The notes beneath the pieces were generated by a model, which worked only from the letters and a program-made list of their open reading frames with translations, searched no databases and was not told the origin of the DNA. A stretch of DNA of 64,000 nucleotides from Billgrantia pellis (lineage in GTDB: Bacteria; Pseudomonadota; Gammaproteobacteria; Pseudomonadales; Halomonadaceae): positions 186,001 through 250,000 of the forward strand of contig NZ_VTPY01000002.1 in the NCBI RefSeq assembly GCF_008297955.1, in the 5' to 3' direction. This document shows positions 9,110 through 17,152 of this stretch, piece after piece. A program made the position numbers and the translations under genes. Numbering within the stretch: the stretch's first letter is position 1; every line of letters begins with the position of its first letter.

Positions 9110-10685
9110 GCATGCCGAATGCGTTGAGCTCGGCGCAACGCCGGTTGAATGGCAGCAAGTGGTCCGGGTGGCTCGCCACGGCGCGCTCCTGTCGCTATCG
9201 CAGGGCGCATGGGAGAGGATCGCCAAGGCGCGCCAGGCCGTAGAGGAAATAGCATCTTCCCCGGTACCGTACTATGGCATCAATACCGGCCTGGGCGCCC
9301 TCTGCGATGTCGTACTCGGGCGAGACGAGCTGCAGCGGCTCTCCTACCATACGCTGATGAGCCATGCTTGTGGTGTGGGTACGCCACTTCGGACGGAGCA
9401 GGTCCGGGCGATCATCTGCTGCGCCGTCATCAATTACAGCCACGGCTATTCCGGTATCAGCCCTGTAATCGTAAAAGGGCTGCTACAGCTGCTGAACGAG
9501 CAGATCACACCGATCGTGCCCTCACGTGGCTCGGTCGGCTACCTTACCCATATGGCACACATCGGCCTGGCGCTGATTGGCCACGGGGAGGTCGAGTTCC
9601 GCGGCCAGCGAATATCGGCCAGACAGGCGCTGGATGCCATCGGGATGGCCCCATTGACCCTCGGTCCCAAGGATGGTCTAAGCCTGGTCAATGGCACTCC
9701 GGCCATGACCGGCCTGGCTTGCCTCGCCCTAGAGGATACCGCCCGACTGGCTGCTTGGGCCGATATTGTCGGTGCCATGAGCTTCGAGGCCTTGGGTGGC
9801 CAGTTGGATGCGCTGCTACCTCAAGTGACGGGCCTCAAGCGGCATGAAGGCGTCCAGCACGCCGGGGACAACCTGCACCGATTGCTGCAGGGCAGCAGGC
9901 GCCTTGCACGCTGTCAGGGCCAACACCTCCAGGACGCGCTCAGCTTGCGCTCGATACCCCAGGTGCATGGCGCCTGCCGCGATCAATTCGCGCATGCCGA
10001 AAAGCATGTCGACAATGAGTTGAATTCGGCGACTGACAATCCTCTGGTAATTGCGATGGGGGATGGCTATCGCGTCGTCTCGAACGCCAACCCGCATGGT
10101 GCCTCGGTGGCCATGGCATGCGATCTGCTGGCAATCGCCGTGTGCGAGTGGAGTTCGATTTCCGAACGCCGTACCTATCGTCTCGTTACGCCGCAGGCCA
10201 GTCGGCTGCCGCCGTTCCTCACCCACGACGTCGGAGTCAAGTCGGGCATGATGATTGCCCAGTACACGGCAGCCTCGTTGGTTGCCGACAACAAGCGCCT
10301 GGCCCAGCCCGCAGTCATCGATAATTTCCTGACCTCAGGATTGCAAGAAGATCACCTGAGCCTTGGGGAAAGCGCTGCCCTGAAGCTGGACCAGGCCCTC
10401 GACAATGCTTTCCAGGTACTGGCCATCGAATACCTGCTGGCTGCCCAGGCCTTCGACCTGATCGATGACCAGGCCTTCGCCCCAGGCACTGTGTTGGCCT
10501 GGAAAACTTTGCGAGAGGCGATCCCCTTTTATGATGAAGAGCATCCCCTACATCGGGATCTGCAGACCGCTCGACACTTGTTTCAGGATACGTCTCGACA
10601 GGCCGCCTTCATTAAAATTGCCCCCCACCTGTACCCTGGAAAGAGGCAGACATGTCTAATTTCAGTATCAATCCCGGCAGCATGA
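9102..10685 (+). CDS. Histidase-like protein without the MIO triad
   Basis: A 527-residue paralogue of the hutH product. It keeps [44 protein letters not shown] and GLQEDHLSL, matching several histidase active-site regions. At the cofactor loop, where HutH reads [16 protein letters not shown], this protein reads [13 protein letters not shown]: three residues are missing and the Ala-Ser-Gly that cyclises to MIO is absent. The Tyr of the DPYSLR motif is also replaced by Leu. It is therefore unlikely to be an ammonia-lyase alone; a structural, regulatory or transport-linked role is possible. ATG at 9102 overlaps the BCCT stop; ATG at 9054 is an alternative. Its 3' end overlaps hutH by 34 bases. 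Confidence 0.88.
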   Translation: MNEHAECVELGATPVEWQQVVRVARHGALLSLSQGAWERIAKARQAVEEIASSPVPYYGINTGLGALCDVVLGRDELQRLSYHTLMSHACGVGTPLRTEQVRAIICCAVINYSHGYSGISPVIVKGLLQLLNEQITPIVPSRGSVGYLTHMAHIGLALIGHGEVEFRGQRISARQALDAIGMAPLTLGPKDGLSLVNGTPAMTGLACLALEDTARLAAWADIVGAMSFEALGGQLDALLPQVTGLKRHEGVQHAGDNLHRLLQGSRRLARCQGQHLQDALSLRSIPQVHGACRDQFAHAEKHVDNELNSATDNPLVIAMGDGYRVVSNANPHGASVAMACDLLAIAVCEWSSISERRTYRLVTPQASRLPPFLTHDVGVKSGMMIAQYTAASLVADNKRLAQPAVIDNFLTSGLQEDHLSLGESAALKLDQALDNAFQVLAIEYLLAAQAFDLIDDQAFAPGTVLAWKTLREAIPFYDEEHPLHRDLQTARHLFQDTSRQAAFIKIAPHLYPGKRQTCLISVSIPAA

Positions 10686-12199
10686 CCCTGGCCCAGGCGC
10701 GCCAGGTCTTCGAGGCGCCGCTGCGCGTGATGCTGCCCGACAGCGCCGACGCCGCCATCCGGCGCGGCGTCGACTGCGTCAATCGCGTCGTCGCCGAGGA
10801 TCGCACCGTCTACGGCATCAACACCGGCTTCGGCCTGCTGGCCCAGACCCGCATCGACCATGACCACCTGGAGGACCTCCAGCGCTCGCTGGTGCTGTCT
10901 CACGCCACCGGGGTCGGCGAGCCCATGGAAGATGCCCTGGTACGGCTGATCATGGTACTCAAGGTCAACAGCCTGGCCCGCGGCTTCTCCGGCATCCGCC
11001 GCGAGGTGCTCGACGCCCTGCTCGCCCTGGTCAACGCCGAGGTCTACCCGCACATTCCGCTCAAGGGCTCCGTTGGCGCTTCCGGCGACTTGGCACCGCT
11101 CGCTCATATGAGCGTGGTGCTGCTCGGCGAAGGCAAGGCACGCCATCGCGGCGAATGGATCCCCGCTCGTCAGGCCCTCGAGATCGCCGGGCTCGAGCCG
11201 CTCAGGCTCGCCCCCAAGGAGGGCCTGGCGCTGCTCAACGGCACCCAGGTTTCCACCGCCTACGCCCTGAAAGGGCTGTTCGAGGCTGAAGACCTGTACG
11301 CGGCCGCCACGGTTTGCGGCGCGCTGACGGTGGAGGCCACGCTCAGCTCCCGCGCGCCCTTCGATGCCCGCATCCACGACGCCCGCGGTCAGCGCGGCCA
11401 GATCGACGCCGCCGCGGCCTATCGCCACCTGCTGGGTGAACGCAGCGAGATCAGCGACTCCCACGCCCACTGCGACAAGGTGCAGGACCCCTACTCGCTA
11501 CGCTGCCAACCCCAGGTGATGGGCACAGTGCTGACCCAGATCCGCCAGGCCGCCGACGTGCTGGCCATCGAGGTGAATGCGGTATCGGACAACCCGCTGG
11601 TGTTCAGCGGCGAAGGCGACATCCTCTCCGGCGGCAACTTCCATGCCGAGCCGGTGGCCATGGCCGCCGACAACCTGGCCTTGGCCCTGGCCGAGATCGG
11701 CTCACTCACCGAGCGCCGCGTCTCGCTGATGATGGATACCCACATGTCGCAATTGCCCCCGTTCCTGGTGGAGAACGGCGGCGTCAACTCCGGCTTCATG
11801 ATCGCCCAGGTCACCGCCGCGGCGCTGGCCAGCGAGAACAAGGCACTGGCCCACCCCCACAGCGTCGACAGCCTGCCCACCTCGGCCAACCAGGAGGATC
11901 ACGTCTCCATGGCCCCGGCCGCCGGCAGGCGATTATGGGAGATGGCCGACAATGTCAGGAACATTCTCGCCATCGAATGGCTGGCCGCTTGCCAGGGCCT
12001 CGACTTTCGACTCGATGCGAACGGGCATCGGCTGGAAAGCACGCCGCGTCTGGAACAGGCCAGACAGGCGCTGCGGAACGAGGTCGCCTACTACGACCGC
12101 GACCGCTTCTTCGCCCCCGACATCGAACGGGCCAACCGGCTGCTCGCCTCGCGGGCGCTCAACGGGCTGATGCCGTGGGCACTGCTGCCAAGCCACTGA
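10652..12199 (+). CDS. hutH: HutH, histidine ammonia-lyase
   Basis: Deaminates L-histidine to trans-urocanate, the entry step of the pathway. At 515 residues it has all key features: [16 protein letters not shown], the MIO-forming [30 protein letters not shown] and [14 protein letters not shown] lies a few bases before the ATG. It is the last gene of the operon and is followed by a hairpin with a T-run. Composition returns to the high G+C seen in hutU. Confidence 0.97.
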   Translation: MSNFSINPGSMTLAQARQVFEAPLRVMLPDSADAAIRRGVDCVNRVVAEDRTVYGINTGFGLLAQTRIDHDHLEDLQRSLVLSHATGVGEPMEDALVRLIMVLKVNSLARGFSGIRREVLDALLALVNAEVYPHIPLKGSVGASGDLAPLAHMSVVLLGEGKARHRGEWIPARQALEIAGLEPLRLAPKEGLALLNGTQVSTAYALKGLFEAEDLYAAATVCGALTVEATLSSRAPFDARIHDARGQRGQIDAAAAYRHLLGERSEISDSHAHCDKVQDPYSLRCQPQVMGTVLTQIRQAADVLAIEVNAVSDNPLVFSGEGDILSGGNFHAEPVAMAADNLALALAEIGSLTERRVSLMMDTHMSQLPPFLVENGGVNSGFMIAQVTAAALASENKALAHPHSVDSLPTSANQEDHVSMAPAAGRRLWEMADNVRNILAIEWLAACQGLDFRLDANGHRLESTPRLEQARQALRNEVAYYDRDRFFAPDIERANRLLASRALNGLMPWALLPSH

Positions 12200-12230
12200 C
12201 CCGGCGGGCCGTTTAAGGTAAGATACGCTG

Positions 12231-12257
12231 CCCCGGCGCTTCGGCCCGGGGTTTTCT
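12231..12257 (+). terminator. Rho-independent terminator after hutH
   Basis: CCCCGG and CCGGGG arms with a 9-base loop, followed by TTTTCTT. It lies 31 bases after the hutH stop and separates the hut operon from the next gene. Confidence 0.75.
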
Positions 12258-12306
12258 TCTAACTCACCCCTTATCTCGACCCCGTTCATTCAGCCAAGAG
12301 CCACAC

Positions 12307-13653
12307 ATGAATGCCATCGTTCTGGCCATCCTGGTCATGGTCACCCTCAGTCTTGCCCGCGTTTCCGTCGTCTTTGCCCTGATCGCCGCCAGCCTGGTAG
12401 GGGGTCTGATGGCAGGCCTACCGATCGGCGACATCATGAGTGCGTTCAACGAGGGCCTGGGCAGCGGCGCTACCGTCGCCCTGGCCTACGCCGTGCTAGG
12501 CGCCTTTGCCGTAGCCCTGTCGCGCTCCGGGGTCACCGAGCTGTTGGCCGAGCGCGCCATTCGCGGGCTGCACCTCGACGACCAGCCAACAAGCCGGCGC
12601 TGGGTCGCCTTCACTCTGCTGGGCGCCCTGCTGGCCGCAGCCGTCAGCTCGCAGAACCTGATTCCCGTGCACATCGCGTTCATACCCGTACTGGTGCCGC
12701 CGCTGCTCAAGCTGATGAATCATCTGCGGCTGGATCGCCGTCTCGCCGCCTGTGTGATCACCTTCGGTATTACGGCGCCCTACATGTTGCTGCCGGTAGG
12801 TTTCGGTGCCATCTTCCTCAACGACATCTTACTCACCAACCTCAACGCGAGCGGCGCCGAACTGGGCCTCGAGGTGACGCGCGGCATGGTGCCCATGGCC
12901 ATGCTGATTCCCATCGGCGGCATGGCATTGGGTCTCGTCGTGGCGGCTCTGCTGAGCTATCGCCGCCCGCGCCGCTACGAAGACCGCGACCTGGCCCACG
13001 GCGACGAGACGCCGGCCCAGGCCGCCCGGCATCTCGCACCCTGGCAGATGGCCGTCCTCGCCGCGGCGTTGGTGGGCACGGTAGCGACCCAACTGCTCTC
13101 CGGCTCCATGGTGCTCGGCGGGCTGTTCGGCTTCGCCCTGCTCTCGGTGAGCGGCGTGTTCCGCTGGCACGAACAGGACGGTATCTTCACCGAAGGCATG
13201 CGCATGATGGCGCAGGTAGGCTTTATCATGATCAGCGCGGCGGGTTTCGCCGGGGTGATGCAGGCCACCGGGGAGGTGTCCGCACTGGTGGAGGGTTCGG
13301 CGGAGCTGATCGGTGACAACAAGGGGCTGGCGGCATTGATCATGCTGCTGGTGGGGCTGTTCATCACCATGGGCATCGGCTCGTCATTCTCCACCGTGCC
13401 GATCATCGCCTCGCTCTACGTGCCGCTGGCGCTCGGCTTCGGCTTCTCGCCCATGGCCACCATCGCCCTGGTGGGCACCGCCGCCGCGCTGGGCGACGCC
13501 GGCTCCCCCGCCTCGGATTCGACCCTCGGCCCCACCGCCGGGCTCAACGCCGACGGCCAGCACGACCACATCTGGGATACCGTGGTGCCGACCTTCCTGC
13601 ACTACAACGTGCCGCTGATCGGTTTCGGCTGGCTGGCGGCGATGATCCTCTGA
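12307..13653 (+). CDS. YuiF/Na+:H+ antiporter-family permease, probable hut-associated transporter
   Basis: A 448-residue membrane protein with about eleven hydrophobic segments. The sequence style (SSQNLIPVHIAFIPVLVPPLL, GITAPYMLLPVGFGAIFLND, GDAGSPASDSTLGPTAGL) places it in the Na+/H+ antiporter-like family that includes the putative histidine permease YuiF. Its position directly after the hut terminator makes histidine uptake plausible, but it has its own start region and no HutC-type palindrome was found before it. Confidence 0.8.
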   Translation: MNAIVLAILVMVTLSLARVSVVFALIAASLVGGLMAGLPIGDIMSAFNEGLGSGATVALAYAVLGAFAVALSRSGVTELLAERAIRGLHLDDQPTSRRWVAFTLLGALLAAAVSSQNLIPVHIAFIPVLVPPLLKLMNHLRLDRRLAACVITFGITAPYMLLPVGFGAIFLNDILLTNLNASGAELGLEVTRGMVPMAMLIPIGGMALGLVVAALLSYRRPRRYEDRDLAHGDETPAQAARHLAPWQMAVLAAALVGTVATQLLSGSMVLGGLFGFALLSVSGVFRWHEQDGIFTEGMRMMAQVGFIMISAAGFAGVMQATGEVSALVEGSAELIGDNKGLAALIMLLVGLFITMGIGSSFSTVPIIASLYVPLALGFGFSPMATIALVGTAAALGDAGSPASDSTLGPTAGLNADGQHDHIWDTVVPTFLHYNVPLIGFGWLAAMIL

Positions 13654-13668
13654 GCTCGCACCTGCGGC

Positions 13669-14145
13669 CTAGCATGCACAGCAACTCTTGAACTTGCGCC
13701 CGCTGCCGCAGGGGCAGGCATCGTTGCGGCCGGGCTTGAGGCGGGTGACGCTGGGCGTGCCGTCCAGATAAACCCAGCGCCCCGCCTCGTACACGAAGCG
13801 GGAGCTTTCCTCCAGCACGCCCCAGCGCTTGCCCTCGCGAAAGGTCGCACGAAAGTGCACGCGGCCCTTGTTTCCGTCCTGCCCATGATCCAGCACCTCC
13901 AATCGCACCCAGCGTGACGACGCGTCGAGGTCCAGCGCGGTCGGGCGTGTGCTCGGGTGCCAGGTGTCACGCAGGTAATCATGCAGGCCCAGGGCGAAGG
14001 CGCTGTAGCGGGAGCGCATCAGCGTTTCCGGAGTGGGCGCCGGCTCGCCGCCGTGAAAAGGACCGCAACAGGACGCAAGGCGCATGCCACTGCCGCATGG
14101 GCAGCGCTCCCTCGCGCTTGGCGAAAGGACGTCGGCGGAAGGCAT
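13669..14145 (-). CDS. YchJ family protein with two SEC-C motifs
   Basis: 158 residues with a SEC-C zinc motif at each end (CPCGSGMRLASCCG near residue 15 and CPCGSGRKFKSCCAC at the C terminus) around the YchJ central domain (PETLMRSRYSAFALGLHDYL). The molecular role of YchJ is not settled. It converges with the permease gene, 15 bases away. Confidence 0.88.
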   Translation of the reverse strand: MPSADVLSPSARERCPCGSGMRLASCCGPFHGGEPAPTPETLMRSRYSAFALGLHDYLRDTWHPSTRPTALDLDASSRWVRLEVLDHGQDGNKGRVHFRATFREGKRWGVLEESSRFVYEAGRWVYLDGTPSVTRLKPGRNDACPCGSGRKFKSCCAC

Positions 14146-14308
14146 GAAAATCTCCGGTCAGTGCGTCTGGCGACAGGATACCCGGCACGCGGCTGTCAAG
14201 CATCTTTCCCCTTGCCGCCGGCTTGCGCCTCGAAACTTGTCCCGCATCACGGTAACGCGGCATCTACCATGCTACAACATGACTCTCCTCTCTAGCGGAG
14301 ACATGGAC

Positions 14309-17068
14309 ATGCCCCGCCCCCTCACCCCAGAACTCCGCTGGCACGCCGTGACCGCCGACGAAGCCTTGGCCCAGCTCGATAGCCGCGCCGATGGCTTGAG
14401 TGACGAAACCGCCACGGCTCGATACCACGAATACGGCCCAAACCGTCTACAACAGCAGGCGCAGCGCCCTTGGTGGAAGCGCTTGCTGGCGCAGTTGAAC
14501 AATCTACTGATCTTGATACTTATCACCGCCGGTATCGCCAGCCTGGCACTCGGCCATGGCCTCGATGCGCTGGCTATCGTGGGCGTGGTCACGATCATCG
14601 CGCTGATCGGATTCATCCAGGAGGGCAAGGCCGAGCAGGCACTCGAGAGTATTCGCGGGATGCTGTCGCCACAGGCCGAAGTGCTGCGTGAAGGGCGACG
14701 CCAGACCATCCCTGCCGAGGCACTGGTGCCGGGTGACATCGTATTGCTCGAGAGTGGCGATCGGGTGCCCGCCGACCTGCGTCTGCTCCAGGCCAACCGT
14801 CTGCGCACCGAGGAAGCCGCATTGACAGGCGAATCGGTTGCCGTCGACAAGCAGACCGCACCGGTTGATGAACTGACCGACCTGGCCGAACGCAGCAGCA
14901 TGGCCTATGCCAGCACTATCGTCGCCCAAGGCACCGCACTAGGCCTCGTCGTGGCAACCGGTGCCGGGACCGAAATCGGACGCATCTCCGAGATGCTGCG
15001 TGGCGTGGAGAAACTCAAGACGCCGCTGATGCGTCAGCTCGACCGCGCCGGCCGCGCATTGGCCATCTTCATTCTCGTCGCCGCTATAGTGACGGCGCTG
15101 ATCGGTGCCCTGATCCACGATCAGCCCCTCAATGAAATGTTCCTGGCCGCCGTCGGTCTCGCCGTGGCTGCGATCCCCGAAGGTCTGCCGGCCATCGTCA
15201 CCATCGGCTTGGCCCTCGGCGTGCAGGCCATGGCCCGGCGCAACGCCATCATTCGCCGCCTGCCCGCCGTGGAGACGCTAGGCTCGATATCCACCATTTT
15301 CACCGACAAGACCGGCACGTTGACCCGCAACGAGATGACGGCCCAGGCCATATGGCTGCCCGACGGCGAGATCGTCGTGTCCGGCGTCGGCTACGCGCCC
15401 GAGGGACATTTCTCCCGCCTGCAAGATGACGATTCCGAGGCCGAGCCGGTGGATCCCGACACCCACCCCGGACTTGGCCACTTCCTCAGGGTCGGACTGC
15501 TGTGCAACGACGCCGAACTGTCGCAGGAGATCGGTCGCTGGAAGATTCACGGCGACCCCACCGAAGCGGCACTGGTGGTGGCCGCCGCCAAGGCGGGACT
15601 GGATCCCGTTGCGCTGCGTGAAGCACATGACCGTCACGATGCCATTCCCTTCGAATCCGAACGGCGCTACATGGCCACCCTTAATGAAGTGGATGGGCAG
15701 CCCACCTTGATGGTGAAGGGAGCGCCGGATCGTCTACTGGAGATGTGTCATCGGGTCCGCGATCCCGAAGGCGAGCTCGAGCTTGACCGGCAGCTGTGGG
15801 AAGAGCGTATCCATTCCCTCTCCAGCCGGGGATTGCGCGTACTGGCATTGGCCGAGAAACCGATCCACGCCGTGAACGAACTCGCTGAAGCACATGCCGA
15901 GGGTGGCCTGCTCCTGCTCGGGCTGGTGGGGCTCCTCGACCCGCCGCGGGAGGAAGCGATCCATGCCGTCGAGCAGTGCCTCTCGGCGGGCATTCGTCCG
16001 GTGATGATCACCGGCGATCATGCCATGACGGCGCTCGCCATTGCCCGTCAGCTCGGCTTCACCCACACCGAGCGCGCCCTCACCGGCCGTGAAATCGAGG
16101 CGATGTCGGATGCCGAGCTTCAGACGTGCATTGTCGACGTGGACGTCTTTGCACGCGTGGCACCCGAGCACAAGCTGCGCCTGGTCAGTGCCATGCAGGC
16201 ACGCGGCGGCATCTGCGCCATGACCGGTGACGGGGTCAACGACGGCCCGGCCCTCAAGCGGGCCGACATCGGCGTGGCGATGGGGATCCAAGGGACGGAG
16301 GCGGCCAAGGAAGCTGCCGAGATGGTGTTGGCCGACGATAACTTCGCCACCATCGTGGCTGCTGTCGAGGAAGGCCGGAAGGTCTACGACAACATCCGCA
16401 AGACGATCACCTTTCTCCTTCCTACCAACGGCGCACAGGGCCTCTCGATCATGCTGGCAGTGCTGGCGGGTACGCAGCTTCCCATCAGCCCGCTGCAGGC
16501 GCTTTGGATCAACATGGTCGTTGCCGTGACCCTCGGATTGGCACTCGCTTTCGAAAATGGCGAGGAGAACTTGATGCGGCGCCGTCCCCGAGACCCCGCG
16601 GCCGGCCTACTCGATCTGTTCCTGCTGTGGCGAGTGGTTTTCGTCTCGATCCTGCTGCTCATCGCCGTATTCGGAACGTTCAGCTGGTTGCTGGAAGCGG
16701 AAGGAGATCAGGCCGTGGCCCGCACCGGCGCTGTCAACGTGCTGGTCATGGGTAGTGCCGCCTACCTGATCAACAGCCGGTACTTGCTGCGCAGCAACCT
16801 GTCCCTCCAGGGTCTGTTCGGCAGTCGTCCCGTGTGGTTAGCCATCGGCCTCGTGCTGCTGTTGCAGCTCGCCTGGACCTACCTTCCCTTCATGCAAGTC
16901 GTGTTCGGCAGCGCCAACCTGGGGTGGCGTCACTGGCTGATGATGTTCGCCTGCAGTACCGCCGTGTTTCTCGTTGTGGAACTGGAGAAGCGCATCCTGC
17001 GCGCGCGCTTTGACGCACGTCGTGCCCAGCGGCAGCGCGGCGATCTCCCTCACCTTCGCCCTCACTGA
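14309..17068 (+). CDS. P-type cation-transporting ATPase (first of tandem pair)
   Basis: A 919-residue SERCA-like P2-type pump. The phosphorylation Asp is in DKTGTLT at about residue 333; LTGES (actuator), PEGLP (M4) and GDGVNDGPALKRADIG (hinge) are present. At M5 it has NGAQ where SERCA has NVGE, and in M6 the NLVTD pattern is replaced by NMVVA, so two acidic cation ligands are missing and the ion cannot be read off by analogy. ATG at 14309 has GGAG eight bases upstream; ATG at 14303 is two codons longer. A hairpin at 17082-17105 separates it from its paralogue. Confidence 0.9.
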   Translation: MPRPLTPELRWHAVTADEALAQLDSRADGLSDETATARYHEYGPNRLQQQAQRPWWKRLLAQLNNLLILILITAGIASLALGHGLDALAIVGVVTIIALIGFIQEGKAEQALESIRGMLSPQAEVLREGRRQTIPAEALVPGDIVLLESGDRVPADLRLLQANRLRTEEAALTGESVAVDKQTAPVDELTDLAERSSMAYASTIVAQGTALGLVVATGAGTEIGRISEMLRGVEKLKTPLMRQLDRAGRALAIFILVAAIVTALIGALIHDQPLNEMFLAAVGLAVAAIPEGLPAIVTIGLALGVQAMARRNAIIRRLPAVETLGSISTIFTDKTGTLTRNEMTAQAIWLPDGEIVVSGVGYAPEGHFSRLQDDDSEAEPVDPDTHPGLGHFLRVGLLCNDAELSQEIGRWKIHGDPTEAALVVAAAKAGLDPVALREAHDRHDAIPFESERRYMATLNEVDGQPTLMVKGAPDRLLEMCHRVRDPEGELELDRQLWEERIHSLSSRGLRVLALAEKPIHAVNELAEAHAEGGLLLLGLVGLLDPPREEAIHAVEQCLSAGIRPVMITGDHAMTALAIARQLGFTHTERALTGREIEAMSDAELQTCIVDVDVFARVAPEHKLRLVSAMQARGGICAMTGDGVNDGPALKRADIGVAMGIQGTEAAKEAAEMVLADDNFATIVAAVEEGRKVYDNIRKTITFLLPTNGAQGLSIMLAVLAGTQLPISPLQALWINMVVAVTLGLALAFENGEENLMRRRPRDPAAGLLDLFLLWRVVFVSILLLIAVFGTFSWLLEAEGDQAVARTGAVNVLVMGSAAYLINSRYLLRSNLSLQGLFGSRPVWLAIGLVLLLQLAWTYLPFMQVVFGSANLGWRHWLMMFACSTAVFLVVELEKRILRARFDARRAQRQRGDLPHLRPH

Positions 17069-17081
17069 CATTTCGCTACTT

Positions 17082-17105
17082 GGGCGACCTGCAGCCAGGC
17101 CGCCC
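17082..17105 (+). terminator. Hairpin between the tandem ATPase genes
   Basis: GGGCG-A-CCTG pairs with CAGG-C-CGCCC with one mismatch and a CAGC loop, followed by TTGTG. It is either a weak terminator or an attenuator for the second ATPase gene. Confidence 0.4.
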
Positions 17106-17152
17106 TTGTGCTACGTCTAAGGACTAGGGAGATCAAGCTCAGGAGGAGCCGC

